This document shows positions 36,460-46,516 of a stretch of 64,000 nucleotides of DNA, piece after piece. Where the stretch lies: positions 2,728,001 through 2,792,000 of the forward strand of contig NZ_LT629780.1 of the NCBI RefSeq assembly GCF_900105885.1, read 5' to 3'. The notes beneath the pieces are model-generated. The model worked only from the letters and a program-made list of their open reading frames with translations. It was not told the origin of the DNA and made no database searches. Within the stretch, counting starts at the first letter, position 1; each line of letters begins with the position of its first letter. The translations under genes were made by a program, and so were the position numbers. Origin of the DNA: Pseudomonas guangdongensis. Its GTDB lineage: Bacteria > Pseudomonadota > Gammaproteobacteria > Pseudomonadales > Pseudomonadaceae.

Positions 36460-39090
36460 ATGACCCTCGATCTCCACCACCTGCGCCTGCAGGACTGGCG
36501 CCACGCCATTGCCAGCGGCGACTTCCAGCGCGGTCGCGCCTATGCCGACGAGGAGCGCGCGCAGAACCTGCGCTTCGAGGCCGGCGAGCTGCTCGCCGAG
36601 TGCCGCGGCTCCGGCTGGCAGCGCTATCGCCAGCGCATCCGCCTGATCGAACGGGCCGGGCGCTGGGACGTGGACGGGCGCTGCAACTGCCCGGTGGGCT
36701 ACAACTGCAAGCATGTGGTGGCCGCCCTGCTGACCCTGGAGCGCCTGCAGCAGGCCGGCCAGCGCCTGCCGGGCAGCGACGCGCCGGCACCGCAGGTCGT
36801 CGAACTGCCCGCCCGGCCGCCGCGCCCGCGCCTGCTGCTCGGCAGCCATGTGCGCGCCCACTACGACGCCCGCAAGGGGCGCATGCTCGAACAGACCCAG
36901 CACCGCGCCGCGCTGGCCTTCGACTACCAGGGCCACCTGGCCTTCGGTCGCGGCGCGCGCGAGTTGCTGGTCAACCTCGACGGCGGCCGGCGCCTGCGCA
37001 TCCTCCGCGACCTGGAAAGCGAGGCGGCCTGGCGCCAGCAGCTCGTCGAGCTGGGCTTCGCCGTCGCCCTGCGGCGCAGCGAGGCGCTGCCGGAAAGCGC
37101 CGGCGAGCCCTTCGAGCTGGCCGACGACGGCGCCTGGCTGCATTTCGTCCGCGAGGGCCTGCCGCAACTGCGCGAGCGCGGCTGGCAGGTGCGCCTGCAG
37201 CCGGACTTCCACTTCAACCTCGCCGAGGTCGGCCAGTGGTACGCCAGCGTCGCGGAGGCCGAGCACGACTGGTTCGACCTGGAGATGGGCATCGAGGTGG
37301 ACGGCCAGAAGGTCAGCCTGCTGCCGATCCTGCTGCACGCCATCCGCCACTCGCCCTGGCTGCTCACCGGCGAGGCGCTGGCCCGCCGCGGCGACGACGA
37401 GGTGCTGCTGGTGCCGCTGCCGCGCAGCCACGGCGGGCGCCGCGTGGCCCTGCCGTTCGGGCGGCTGCGGCCGCTGCTGGCCAGCCTCGGCGAGCTGTAC
37501 CTGCGCGACGACGAGGGCGCCGCCGACACCCTGCGCTTGGCCCGCGCCGACGCCGCGCGGCTGGCGCAGCTGGAACAGTTGCCGACCCTGCACTGGCTCG
37601 GCGGCGAGCGCCTGCGCGACTTCGCCAGACGCCTGGCCGAGCTGCCGCAGCGCCGGGTCGCCGCGCCCGCCGGGCTGCGGGCCGAGCTGCGCGACTACCA
37701 GCAGCAGGGCCTGAGCTGGATGCAGACCCTGCGCGAGCTGGGCATGGGCGGCATCCTCGCCGACGACATGGGCCTGGGCAAGACGCTGCAGACCCTGGCG
37801 CACATCCTCGCCGAGAAGCGCGCCGGGCGCCTCGACCGGCCGGCGCTGATCGTCATGCCCACCAGCCTGATTCCCAACTGGCAGGACGAGGCCGCGCGCT
37901 TCGCCCCCGAGCTGCGCGTGCTGGCCCTGCACGGCGCCAAGCGCAAGGCACTGTTCGCCCAGATCGACCAGCACGACCTGGTGCTGACCACCTATGCCCT
38001 GCTGCCGCGCGACCTCAAGCAGTTCGCCGCCCGCCCCTGGCACCTGCTGATCCTCGACGAGGCGCAGAACATCAAGAACCCGCGCAGCAAGGCGGCCAGC
38101 GCCGCCGGCCAGCTCGACGCCGCCCAGCGCCTGTGCCTGACCGGCACGCCGCTGGAAAACCACCTGGGCGAGCTGTGGTCGCTGTTCAACTTCCTGATGC
38201 CCGGCTGGCTCGGCGACAGCAAGACCTTCGCCCGCAACTACCGCACGCCCATCGAGAAGCAGGGCGACGCCCTGCGCCTGGCGCATCTCAACGCCCGCGT
38301 GCGGCCCTTCATGCTGCGCCGCAGCAAGGAGCAGGTGGCCCGCGAGCTGCCGCCCAAGACCGAGATCACCCTGCGCATCGAGCTGACCGACGTGCAGCGC
38401 GACCGCTACGAGGCGCTGCGCCTGGCCATGGACCAGAAGGTGCGCGCCGAGATCCAGCGCCTGGGGCTGGGCCGCAGCCAGCTGCTGATCCTCGAAGCGC
38501 TGCTGCGCCTGCGCCAGGCCTGCTGCGACCTGCGCCTGCTCGGCGACGAACAGGCCGCCGGCTACGCCAGCGCCGACTCCGGCAAGCTCACCGCCCTGCT
38601 CGACATGCTCGACGAGCTGATCAGCGAGGGCCGCCGGGTGCTGCTGTTCTCGCAGTTCACCTCGATGCTCGAACTGATCGCCGCCGAACTGAGCGCGCGG
38701 CGCATCGCCCACGTCACCCTGACCGGCGCCAGCCGCGACCGCCGCGCGCCGGTGGAGGCCTTCCAGAGCGGCCGGGTGCCGGTGTTCCTGATCAGCCTCA
38801 AGGCCGGCGGCGCCGGCCTCAACCTCACCGCCGCCGACACGGTGATCCACTTCGATCCCTGGTGGAACCCGGCCGCCGAGGCCCAGGCCAGCGACCGCGC
38901 CTACCGCATCGGCCAGGACAAGCCGGTGTTCGTCTACAAGCTGATCGCCCGCGGCAGCGTCGAGGAGAAGATCCAGCAACTGCAGCACAGCAAGGCCAGC
39001 CTGGCGCGCAGCGTGCTCGACGGCGGCGCGCAGGGCGACTGGTCGCTCAGCGAGGCCGATCTCGACGCCCTGCTGGCGCCGCTGCCCTGA
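36460..39090 (+). CDS. SWIM zinc-finger SNF2/SWI2-family helicase
   Basis: 876 residues. An N-terminal SWIM zinc finger (CNCPVGYNCKH, about residue 77) is followed by a long middle region. The SNF2 ATPase core has motif I DDMGLGKTLQT (about 434), motif II LDEAQNIKNP (about 530), and C-terminal motifs QFTSMLE and RAYRIGQ (about 815). These proteins translocate on DNA and remodel protein-DNA complexes; the bacterial role of this RapA-like subgroup is unclear. The ATG at 36460 precedes the SWIM domain. The stop shares a base with the next start. Confidence 0.9.
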   Translation: MTLDLHHLRLQDWRHAIASGDFQRGRAYADEERAQNLRFEAGELLAECRGSGWQRYRQRIRLIERAGRWDVDGRCNCPVGYNCKHVVAALLTLERLQQAGQRLPGSDAPAPQVVELPARPPRPRLLLGSHVRAHYDARKGRMLEQTQHRAALAFDYQGHLAFGRGARELLVNLDGGRRLRILRDLESEAAWRQQLVELGFAVALRRSEALPESAGEPFELADDGAWLHFVREGLPQLRERGWQVRLQPDFHFNLAEVGQWYASVAEAEHDWFDLEMGIEVDGQKVSLLPILLHAIRHSPWLLTGEALARRGDDEVLLVPLPRSHGGRRVALPFGRLRPLLASLGELYLRDDEGAADTLRLARADAARLAQLEQLPTLHWLGGERLRDFARRLAELPQRRVAAPAGLRAELRDYQQQGLSWMQTLRELGMGGILADDMGLGKTLQTLAHILAEKRAGRLDRPALIVMPTSLIPNWQDEAARFAPELRVLALHGAKRKALFAQIDQHDLVLTTYALLPRDLKQFAARPWHLLILDEAQNIKNPRSKAASAAGQLDAAQRLCLTGTPLENHLGELWSLFNFLMPGWLGDSKTFARNYRTPIEKQGDALRLAHLNARVRPFMLRRSKEQVARELPPKTEITLRIELTDVQRDRYEALRLAMDQKVRAEIQRLGLGRSQLLILEALLRLRQACCDLRLLGDEQAAGYASADSGKLTALLDMLDELISEGRRVLLFSQFTSMLELIAAELSARRIAHVTLTGASRDRRAPVEAFQSGRVPVFLISLKAGGAGLNLTAADTVIHFDPWWNPAAEAQASDRAYRIGQDKPVFVYKLIARGSVEEKIQQLQHSKASLARSVLDGGAQGDWSLSEADLDALLAPLP

Positions 39091-39710
39091 TGGACGCGCC
39101 CTTCGCCGCCACCCTGCCCTGCCGCGGGGGCGACTATCCGGACTGGCATCGCGGCCGCTCGCGCTACGCGCTGTGGAGCCTGCCGGTGGAGTGCCCGCGC
39201 ATCCTCGCCCGGCTGGCCGAGGCGCGCGCCCGGCTCGGCGACTGGCTGCATGAGGACTGCCGCCGCCAGGCGCACATCACCCTGTTCGTCTGCGGATTCC
39301 CTGCGCAATCCCCACAGTTCGACGACGATTTCCCCGCCACGCGCCTCGCCGCCCAGCTTGATGCGCTGCGCCGCCTGCGCGCCGCGCCCTTCGTCCTGCG
39401 CATCGGCGGCCTGCGCAGCTTCGCCAGCGCACCCTACCTGACGGTGGACGATCCCGACGCCAGCCTGGCGCCGCTGCGCGCGGCGCTGGCGGCGCAGGGT
39501 GCGGAAATCCGCCAGGCGCCCTACCGCCCGCACCTGACCGTCGGCCGCTATGCCCGCGCCGTCGCCCACGCCGAGTTGCAGCGGCGCCTGGCGGCGAGCG
39601 TCGACCACACGCCGCTGAGCCTGCCGGTGCGCGAGCTGCACTACGCCACCTACGCCGCCGCCGACCTGGCCGGCCCGCTGCGCTGCGAGCGGCGCCTGGC
39701 GCTAGACTGA
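39090..39710 (+). CDS. 2H phosphoesterase / 2'-5' RNA ligase family protein
   Basis: 206 residues with the two signature motifs of the 2H superfamily: HITLF at about residue 62 and HLTVG at about residue 147. Family members open or form cyclic or 2'-5' phosphodiester bonds in RNA; the substrate here is unknown. The start overlaps the SNF2 stop (TGATG), so the two are translationally coupled, suggesting a shared job in nucleic-acid handling. Confidence 0.82.
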   Translation: MDAPFAATLPCRGGDYPDWHRGRSRYALWSLPVECPRILARLAEARARLGDWLHEDCRRQAHITLFVCGFPAQSPQFDDDFPATRLAAQLDALRRLRAAPFVLRIGGLRSFASAPYLTVDDPDASLAPLRAALAAQGAEIRQAPYRPHLTVGRYARAVAHAELQRRLAASVDHTPLSLPVRELHYATYAAADLAGPLRCERRLALD

Positions 39711-39735
39711 GCACACCCCCGGCACGGAGCCCGAC

Positions 39736-40605
39736 ATGTTGAGCAGCGAACTGAAAGCCTTCTATCAGGTGGCACAACTGGGCAGCATCACCCAGGCGGC
39801 GAAGAAGCTCGGCCTCAGCCAGCCGACGGTGACCACCCAGATCCGCCAGCTGGAGGCGCGCTACGGCATCGAGCTGTTCTACCGCGGCGGCCGCCGGCTG
39901 AGCCTCAGCGACGCCGGCGCCGCGCTGCTGCCCAGGGTGCGCGCGCTGCTGCAGCAGGAGGCCGACATCGAGTTCTTCCTGCGCAACAGCGGCCAGTTGC
40001 AGGGCAGCCTGCGCCTCGGCGCCACCGCGCCCTACTACGTGCTCGACCTGCTCAAGGGCTTTCGCGAGCGCCTGCCGCAGGTCGAGGTGGCGGTGCAGAT
40101 CGGCAATTCCCAGGAAGTGCTGGAGGCGCTCGACGAGTTCCGCGTCGACCTCGCCGCCTCCTCGCAGCGCCTCGACGATCCGCGCCTGGTGCGCCTGGAG
40201 CTGGGTCGCGATCCGCTGGTGCTGGCGGTGCACCGCGAGCATCCGCTGGCGGCGCTGGGCAGCGTGCCGCTGGCCGCCCTGGCGCGGCACTGCCTGCTGA
40301 TGCGCGAACCCGGCTCCACCACCCGCCAGCTGACCGAGCGCATGCTCGCGGAGGCCGGCGTGCGCCCGCAGGCGCTGCTGGAGATCGGCAGCCGCGAGTC
40401 GATCCGCGAGGCGGTGCTGCGCAACATCGGCGTCGGCATCATCGCCCGCCACGAGGTGCCGCACAGCCCGGAGCTGCGCGTGCTGACCCTGGAAGGCGCG
40501 CCCGAGATCGCCGAATACCTCTACTGCCTCAAGGAGCGCCGCCTGGCGCGCCTGCCGGCGGCCTTCCTCGCCGTGGCCCGCGAGTTCGCCGAACGAGCGG
40601 ACTGA
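39736..40605 (+). CDS. LysR regulator of aminoethylphosphonate catabolism
   Basis: 289 residues. The N-terminal winged helix-turn-helix (residues 1-60, LGSITQAAKKLGLSQPTVTTQI) precedes a substrate-binding domain. It belongs by sequence feel and position to the LysR subgroup that sits with 2-aminoethylphosphonate genes. It is transcribed in the same direction as the operon it likely controls. A CCGAT-N6-ATCGG dyad lies just downstream of the gene, at the distance expected for a LysR operator. Confidence 0.88.
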   Translation: MLSSELKAFYQVAQLGSITQAAKKLGLSQPTVTTQIRQLEARYGIELFYRGGRRLSLSDAGAALLPRVRALLQQEADIEFFLRNSGQLQGSLRLGATAPYYVLDLLKGFRERLPQVEVAVQIGNSQEVLEALDEFRVDLAASSQRLDDPRLVRLELGRDPLVLAVHREHPLAALGSVPLAALARHCLLMREPGSTTRQLTERMLAEAGVRPQALLEIGSRESIREAVLRNIGVGIIARHEVPHSPELRVLTLEGAPEIAEYLYCLKERRLARLPAAFLAVAREFAERAD

Positions 40606-40626
40606 CATCCCCGCTTCACAAAAATC

Positions 40627-40642
40627 CCGATACCTCCATCGG
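40627..40642 (+). promoter_or_regulatory. candidate LysR operator
   Basis: CCGAT-ACCTCC-ATCGG sits within a wider A-run/T-run symmetry. Its centre (40634.5) is about 62 bases before the start predicted from TAGCAT at 40685-40690, close to the usual -65 LysR recognition site. Confidence 0.6.
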
Positions 40643-40684
40643 CAGCTTTTGCCCAACTGCCACAAGGCCTTAGCACACGCGCCC

Positions 40685-40690
40685 TAGCAT
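40685..40690 (+). promoter_or_regulatory. -10 element of the AEP operon
   Basis: TAGCAT, with no recognisable -35 (ACAAGG at 17-base spacing), as is common for activator-dependent promoters. The ATPase start follows at 40730. Confidence 0.4.
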
Positions 40691-40729
40691 GACCCTCGTC
40701 GAGTCATACCGCTCCACGAGGATCGCACC

Positions 40730-41779
40730 ATGCACCCCATGCCCACCGCGCACCTGCGCGTCCACCAGTTGCGCAAGCGCTTCGGCGGCTTCACCGCCCT
40801 AGACGGCGTCTCCCTGGACATCGCCGCCGGCGAGCTGGTCTGCCTGCTCGGCCCTTCCGGCTGCGGCAAGACCACCCTGCTGCGCTGCGTCGCCGGCCTC
40901 GAACGCCAGGACGGCGGCGCCCTGTACATAGGCAGCCGCGACATCTCCACGCTGCCGCCGCAGGCCCGCGACTACGGCATCCTGTTCCAGTCCTACGCGC
41001 TGTTCCCCAACCTCACCGTCGAGCAGAACATCGCCTACGGCCTGGCCGGCAGCGAGCGCGAGGCGATCCGCGCACGGGTCGCGCAGATGCTCGAACTGGT
41101 CGGCCTCACCGGCAGCGAGAAGAAGTACCCCGGCCAGCTCTCCGGCGGCCAGCAGCAGCGCGTCGCCCTGGCCCGCGCGCTGGCACCGGCGCCCTCGCTG
41201 TTGCTGCTCGACGAGCCGATGTCGGCCCTCGACGCCCGCGTGCGCGAACACCTGTGCAGCGAGCTGCGCGCCCTGCAGCGCCAGCTCGGCATCACCACCC
41301 TGATGGTCACCCACAACCAGGACGAGGCCATGCTGATGGCCGACCGCATCGCGGTGATGAACCACGGGCGCGTCGAGCAGTACGCCACCCCGCGGGAGAT
41401 CTACGCCAACCCGGCCAGCCCGTTCGTCGCCGAGTTCGTCGGCCAGGGCAACTGGCTGCCCTTCGAGCAGGCCGGCGACGGCTTCGCTCGGGTCGGCAGC
41501 CTCAGCCTGCGCCTACCGGTGGCGGCTCGCGCCGAGCGCGGCCGGCTGTTCTGCCGCCCGGAAGCCATCGTGGTCAACCCGACGGTGCACGAGCCGAACC
41601 TGTGCCGCGCGCAGATGCGCGAGATCACCTTCCTCGGCAACCGCTGCCGACTGAGCTTCGAACTGGACGAACTGCCCGGCCACGCCCTGCAGGCCGAGGT
41701 CGCCCCCGAGGCGCTGCCGCATCCGGCCGGCGAGCTGTGGGTCGCCCTGCCGCCGCACCGCCTGCAGGTGTTCGCCTGA
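40730..41779 (+). CDS. phnT: 2-aminoethylphosphonate ABC transporter ATPase
   Basis: 349 residues with Walker A GPSGCGKTT, signature LSGGQQQR, Walker B LLLLDEPMSALD and a C-terminal TOBE-like domain. It energises uptake of AEP through the permease encoded one base after its stop. The assignment to AEP (rather than iron or spermidine, which use similar ATPases) comes from the phosphonatase and binding-protein genes in the same operon. Confidence 0.88.
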   Translation: MHPMPTAHLRVHQLRKRFGGFTALDGVSLDIAAGELVCLLGPSGCGKTTLLRCVAGLERQDGGALYIGSRDISTLPPQARDYGILFQSYALFPNLTVEQNIAYGLAGSEREAIRARVAQMLELVGLTGSEKKYPGQLSGGQQQRVALARALAPAPSLLLLDEPMSALDARVREHLCSELRALQRQLGITTLMVTHNQDEAMLMADRIAVMNHGRVEQYATPREIYANPASPFVAEFVGQGNWLPFEQAGDGFARVGSLSLRLPVAARAERGRLFCRPEAIVVNPTVHEPNLCRAQMREITFLGNRCRLSFELDELPGHALQAEVAPEALPHPAGELWVALPPHRLQVFA

Positions 41780-41780
41780 C

Positions 41781-43487
41781 ATGCACAGCTCCCTCACCCT
41801 CCCCGCCGGCCGCGACGCCGGCCTGCGCTGCGCCCGCGCCGACCGCCTGTTCATCGACGGCGGCAAGTGGACGATGCTGGTCCTGCTGCTGCTCGCCGTA
41901 CTGCTGCCGCTGACCGCCATGCTCTGGCGCGGCTTTGCCGGCGAGCCCGGCCAGGGCGGCGGTCTGGCCGCCGCCGCCGAGCTGCTGGCCAGCGCCAACT
42001 TCCGCTGGCTGCTCGGCAACAGCCTCAAGGTCGCGCTGACCGTGGCGCTGATCGTGGTGCCGCTGGCCTACCTGTTCGCCTACGCCCTGCAGCGCACGCT
42101 GATCCCGGCCAAGGGCCTGTGGCGCGGCATCTCCCTGCTGCCGCTGTTGGCGCCGTCGATGCTGCCGGGCATCGCGCTGATCTACCTGTTCGGCAACCAG
42201 GGGCTGCTGCGCGAGCTGCTGGACGACAACATCTACGGCTTCTGGGGCATCGTCCTCGGCGAGGCGATCTACACCTTCCCCCATGCCTTGATGATCCTGC
42301 TCTCGGCGTTGGCGCTGGCCGACGCGCGGCTGTTCGACGCCGCGGCGAGCATGGGCGCGAGTCCCTGGAAGGCATTCCGCAGCATCACCTGGCCGGGCAG
42401 CCGCCAGGGCGTATTCGCCGCCTTCTGTCTGGTGTTCACCCTGACCATCACCGACTTCGGCGTGCCGGTAGTGATCGGCGGCGACTACCAGGTGCTGGCG
42501 CTGGAGGCCTACAAGGCGGTGGTCGGCCAGCAGCAGTTCGGCCGCGGCGCGCTGATCGGCCTAGTGCTCTTGGTGCCGGCGCTGCTCAGCTTCGCGGTCG
42601 ACGCCTGGCTGCGCCGCCGCCAGCGCGACGCCATGAGCGGCCGCGCTCAGGTGTTCCGCCCTGTGCCTGCGCCGCGCCGCGACGCCACTTTCCTCGCCGT
42701 GGTGATAGCCCTGTGCAGCCTGCTGCTCCTGGTGTTCGGCATGGCGGTGTACTCGTCGCTGGTCGCCTTCTGGCCGTACAACCTGTCGCTGTCGCTGCGC
42801 CACTACGCCTTCGCCGACCTGCCCGGCGGCTGGCAGCCGTACTTCAACAGCCTGCTGATGGCCTCCGCCAGCGCGCTGATCGGCGGTTTCCTGATCTTCA
42901 CCGGCGCTTGGCTGCTGGAGAAGACCCGTCAGGACGCTCTCACCCAGGTCCTGCGCCTGCTGTGCTTCGTGCCGATGGCGGTGCCCGGTCTCGTGCTCGG
43001 CCTCGGCTACGTGTTCTTCTTCAACCTGCCGGGCAACCCGCTCGGCGGCCTGTACGGCAGCCTGCTGCTGCTCACCGTGTGCACCGTGGCGCACTTCCTG
43101 AGCACCGCGCAGATCACCGCCAGCACCGCGCTGCGCCAGCTCGACGGCGAGTTCGAGGCCGCCGCGCTGTCGCTGCGCGTGCCGCTGTTCCGCCACTACC
43201 TGCGCGTCACCCTGCCGCTGTGCCTGCCGGCGCTGCTGGACATCGTCCGCTACCTGTTCGTCTCGGCGATGACCACGGTGTCGGCGGTGATCTTCCTCTA
43301 CAGCCCGGACAGCATGCTCGCCGCCATCGCCGTGCTGAACATGGACGACGCCGGCAACGTCGGCGGCGCCGCCGCCATGTCCACCCTGATCCTGCTCACC
43401 TCCGCCGCCGTGTCCCTGCTGCTGGCCGCCGCCTCGCGCGGGCTGCTGCGCCGCAGCCAGGCCTGGCGCCAGGACCCGAGCCACTGA
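41781..43487 (+). CDS. phnU: 2-aminoethylphosphonate ABC transporter permease (fused)
   Basis: 568 residues with about 12 membrane segments, made of two binding-protein-dependent permease domains in one chain. The EAA-like cytoplasmic loops lie around [23 protein letters not shown] and again around [22 protein letters not shown] single fused polypeptide replaces the two permeases (PhnU, PhnV) of some bacteria. It lies directly after the ATPase gene. Confidence 0.88.
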   Translation: MHSSLTLPAGRDAGLRCARADRLFIDGGKWTMLVLLLLAVLLPLTAMLWRGFAGEPGQGGGLAAAAELLASANFRWLLGNSLKVALTVALIVVPLAYLFAYALQRTLIPAKGLWRGISLLPLLAPSMLPGIALIYLFGNQGLLRELLDDNIYGFWGIVLGEAIYTFPHALMILLSALALADARLFDAAASMGASPWKAFRSITWPGSRQGVFAAFCLVFTLTITDFGVPVVIGGDYQVLALEAYKAVVGQQQFGRGALIGLVLLVPALLSFAVDAWLRRRQRDAMSGRAQVFRPVPAPRRDATFLAVVIALCSLLLLVFGMAVYSSLVAFWPYNLSLSLRHYAFADLPGGWQPYFNSLLMASASALIGGFLIFTGAWLLEKTRQDALTQVLRLLCFVPMAVPGLVLGLGYVFFFNLPGNPLGGLYGSLLLLTVCTVAHFLSTAQITASTALRQLDGEFEAAALSLRVPLFRHYLRVTLPLCLPALLDIVRYLFVSAMTTVSAVIFLYSPDSMLAAIAVLNMDDAGNVGGAAAMSTLILLTSAAVSLLLAAASRGLLRRSQAWRQDPSH

Positions 43488-43507
43488 CTCACCCCCGGAG
43501 AACCCTC

Positions 43508-44338
43508 ATGCACTATCAGACCCCCGACCGCCTGGAAGCCGCCATTCTCGACTGGGCCGGCACCGTGGTGGACTTCGGCTCCTTCGCGCCGACCCGCATC
43601 TTCGTCGAGGCCTTCGCCCAGTTCGACGTCGAGATCAGCCTGGACGAGGCCCGCGGCCCGATGGGCATGGGCAAGTGGGACCACATCCGCGCCCTGTGCG
43701 ACCAGCCGGCCATCGCCGAACGCTTCCAGCGCCGCTTCGGCCGCCTGCCGAGCGACGCCGACGTCACCGCCCTCTACGAGCGCTTCATGCCGCTGCAGAT
43801 CGCCAAGGTCGGCGAACACTCGGCGCTGATCCCCGGCGCGCTGGAGGCCATCGCCGCCCTGCGCGAACGCGGCCTGCGCATCGGCACCTGCTCGGGCTAC
43901 CCGCGCGCGGTGATGGACAAGGTGGTCGAGCTGGCCGCCGCCGCCGGCTACCGCCCCGACCATGTGGTGGCCAGCGACGAGGTGCCGCGCGGCCGCCCCG
44001 GCCCGGCGCCGGCCCTGGCCAACGTGGTGGCGCTGGGCATCGAGCACGTCGGCGCCTGCGTCAAGGTCGACGACACCGCGCCGGGCATCCTCGAAGGCCA
44101 CCGTGCCGGCATGTGGACCGTGGCGCTGCGCTTCTCCGGCAACTTCGCCGGGCTGACCTGGGACGAGTACCGGGCGCTCTCGCCCGCGCAGCGTGCCGCC
44201 GAGTGCCGGCGCCTCGACGCGCTGTTCGCGCCCTGCCGGCCGCACTACCTGATCGACACCCTCGCCGAGCTGCCGGCGATCGTCGACGCCATCGACCTGC
44301 GTCTGGCCCGCGGCGAACTGCCGGGCAGCGCCCGCTGA
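43508..44338 (+). CDS. phnX: phosphonoacetaldehyde hydrolase (phosphonatase)
   Basis: 276 residues of the HAD superfamily. Nucleophile Asp15 lies in LDWAGTVVD. Lys56 (MGMGKWDHI) is the residue that forms the Schiff base with phosphonoacetaldehyde. The reaction cleaves the C-P bond to acetaldehyde and phosphate. The cap-domain lysine separates it from ordinary HAD phosphatases. GGAG lies upstream of the ATG. It is embedded between transporter genes, with the flavoenzyme gene downstream. Confidence 0.95.
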   Translation: MHYQTPDRLEAAILDWAGTVVDFGSFAPTRIFVEAFAQFDVEISLDEARGPMGMGKWDHIRALCDQPAIAERFQRRFGRLPSDADVTALYERFMPLQIAKVGEHSALIPGALEAIAALRERGLRIGTCSGYPRAVMDKVVELAAAAGYRPDHVVASDEVPRGRPGPAPALANVVALGIEHVGACVKVDDTAPGILEGHRAGMWTVALRFSGNFAGLTWDEYRALSPAQRAAECRRLDALFAPCRPHYLIDTLAELPAIVDAIDLRLARGELPGSAR

Positions 44339-44363
44339 ATTCCCTTCGCACAAGGAAATCCCC

Positions 44364-45374
44364 ATGTTCAAACGTCTTGCCCTCGCCGTCGCCCTGGGCG
44401 CCGCCGCCCTGCAGGCCCAGGCCGCCACCGAGCTGACCGTCTACACCGCCCTGGAGGTGGAACAGCTCAAAGTCTACAAGGAAGCCTTCGAGAAGCAGCA
44501 CCCGGACATCGAGATCCGCTGGGTGCGCGACTCCACCGGGATCATCACCGCCAAGCTCTTGGCCGAGAAGGACCGCCCGCAGGCCGACGCGGTCTGGGGT
44601 CTGGCCGCCTCCAGCCTGGCGATCCTCGCCCAGCACGACATGCTCGAAGCCTACGCGCCGCAGAACCTGCCCAACATCGACGCCAAGTACCGCGACGCCG
44701 CCAACCCGCCGGGCTGGGTGGGCATGGACGTGTGGGCCGCCACCGTGTGCTTCAACCGCGTCGAGGCCGAGAAGCAGGGCCTGCCCAAACCGACCCGCTG
44801 GGAAGACCTCACCGACCCGGTCTACAAAGGCAAGATCGTCATGCCCAACCCGGCCTCCTCCGGCACCGGCTACCTCGACGTCAGCGCCTGGCTGCAGACC
44901 TTCGGCGAGCAGCAGGGCTGGGCGTTCATGGACAAGCTGCACGAGAACATCGGCCAGTACACCCACTCCGGCTCCAAGCCGTGCAAGCTGGCCGCCGCTG
45001 GCGAGTTCCCGGTGGGCATCTCCTTCGAATACCCGGCCATCCAGCTGCAGCGCCAGGGTGCGCCGCTGGACATCGTGCTGCCCAAGGAAGGCCTCGGCTG
45101 GGAGGTGGAGGCCACCGCCATCCTCAAGGGCAGCGACGCCATGGATGCGGCGCGCAAGCTCGCCGACTTCTCCGCCAGCCCCGAGGCCATGCGCCTCTAC
45201 AGCCACAACTTCGCCGTGCTCGCCCAGCCGGGCATCGCCCAGCGCATCAGCGAGCTGCCGGCCGACTACGAACAACGCCTGATCGCCAACGACTTCGCCT
45301 GGGCCGCCGAGGAGCGCGAGCGCATCCTCGCCGAATGGCGCCGGCGCTACGACGGCAAGTCCGAGAAACAGTGA
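44364..45374 (+). CDS. phnS: 2-aminoethylphosphonate-binding periplasmic protein
   Basis: 336 residues with signal peptide 1-21 (ending LQAQA). It then shows the pattern of class-II periplasmic binding proteins for anions or iron (TELTVYTALE, then WVRDSTGIITAKLLAEKDRPQ). It delivers AEP to the PhnT/PhnU transporter. AAGGAAA precedes the ATG. Confidence 0.88.
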   Translation: MFKRLALAVALGAAALQAQAATELTVYTALEVEQLKVYKEAFEKQHPDIEIRWVRDSTGIITAKLLAEKDRPQADAVWGLAASSLAILAQHDMLEAYAPQNLPNIDAKYRDAANPPGWVGMDVWAATVCFNRVEAEKQGLPKPTRWEDLTDPVYKGKIVMPNPASSGTGYLDVSAWLQTFGEQQGWAFMDKLHENIGQYTHSGSKPCKLAAAGEFPVGISFEYPAIQLQRQGAPLDIVLPKEGLGWEVEATAILKGSDAMDAARKLADFSASPEAMRLYSHNFAVLAQPGIAQRISELPADYEQRLIANDFAWAAEERERILAEWRRRYDGKSEKQ

Positions 45375-45385
45375 GGAGAACCACC

Positions 45386-46516
45386 ATGCACAACCGTTCC
45401 GACATCGCCATCGTCGGCGCCGGCATCCTCGGCCTGGCCCACGCCTTCGCCGCCGCCCGCCGCGGCCTCAAGGTCCGCGTCTTCGAACGCAGCGAGCGCG
45501 CCCTCGGCGCCTCGGTACGCAACTTCGGCATGGGCCTGATCACCGGCCAGGCGCCCGGCCCGATGCTCGACCTGGCCCGCCAGAGCCGGCCGATCTGGGC
45601 CGGCTGGGCCGAGGCGGCGGGCTTTGCGGTCAAGCGCGAAGGCTCGCTGCTGTTCGCCCGCAGCGAGGCCGAGGAGCAACTGATCGAGGCGTTCTGCGCC
45701 GGCCGCGCCCGCGAGCACGGCTACCGCGTCGAGCTGCTCGGCCGCGAGGCGCTGGGCGAGATCTACGGCGGACGCTTCCGCCACCACCGCGCCGCCCTGC
45801 ACGGCTTCGACGACCAGCAGCTCTATTCGCGCGAGGCACTCCCGGCCATCGCCGCCTGGCTGGCCCGCGAGCACGGCGTGGAGTTCCACTTCTCCACCCT
45901 GGTGCGCGAGGTCGAGCCCGGCGTGCTGTACACCACCGCCGGGCGCTTCCAGGCCGGGCACATCCTGGTCTGTGCCGGCCACGACTACCTGACCCTGCTG
46001 GCCGACACCCTGCGCACCCTGGAACCGCAGGTCTGCCGCCTGCAGATGCTGCGCGTCGCCCCGCAGCAGTCCTTCGAGCTGAACCACGCGGTGCTCACCG
46101 GCCTGTCCGGCGTGCACTACGGCGCCTTCGCCGACCTGCCGGAGGCCGACGCGGTGCGCGCGCAGATCCGCCGCGAATGCCCGGCGCTGGAGCGCTTCGG
46201 CATCCACTTGCTGGTCAGCCCGACGCCCCACGGCGAGCTGATCATCGGCGACTCCCACGACTACGGCCAGGACGCCTCGCCGTTCAACGCCGAGGAAGTC
46301 GACAAGCTGCTGCTGGAACTGGCCGAGCACACCCTGGCCACTCCGCTGCGGGTGGTCGAGCGCTGGCAGGGCGTCTACGGCGGCCGCGGCCCGGGCCCCT
46401 TCTCGGTGACCCCGGCCGGCGAGGGCATCACCGCGGTGCTGATGCACACCGGCCTGGGCATGAGCGTCGGCCCGGCGCTGGGCGAGCGCACCGTCGCGGC
46501 GCTGCTGGGCGAGTGA
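45386..46516 (+). CDS. FAD-dependent amine oxidoreductase of phosphonate catabolism
   Basis: 376 residues of the DAAO/GlcD-like flavin amine oxidase fold: dinucleotide site IVGAGILGLAHA at residues 8-19, then VFERSE, and a C-terminal GLGMSVGPALGE. It matches the FAD oxidoreductases that recur in phosphonate clusters (PbfC/PbfD group), which convert AEP or N-methyl-AEP to phosphonoacetaldehyde. No phnW transaminase is present in the operon, so this enzyme probably supplies the PhnX substrate. Which amine it prefers cannot be told from sequence. Confidence 0.85.
   Translation: MHNRSDIAIVGAGILGLAHAFAAARRGLKVRVFERSERALGASVRNFGMGLITGQAPGPMLDLARQSRPIWAGWAEAAGFAVKREGSLLFARSEAEEQLIEAFCAGRAREHGYRVELLGREALGEIYGGRFRHHRAALHGFDDQQLYSREALPAIAAWLAREHGVEFHFSTLVREVEPGVLYTTAGRFQAGHILVCAGHDYLTLLADTLRTLEPQVCRLQMLRVAPQQSFELNHAVLTGLSGVHYGAFADLPEADAVRAQIRRECPALERFGIHLLVSPTPHGELIIGDSHDYGQDASPFNAEEVDKLLLELAEHTLATPLRVVERWQGVYGGRGPGPFSVTPAGEGITAVLMHTGLGMSVGPALGERTVAALLGE

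Noticed and set aside
35527..38988. Minus-strand open frame of over 1100 codons across the SNF2 gene and the intergenic region
   Set aside because: Overlaps two well-supported genes and a promoter region; composition typical of a shadow frame.
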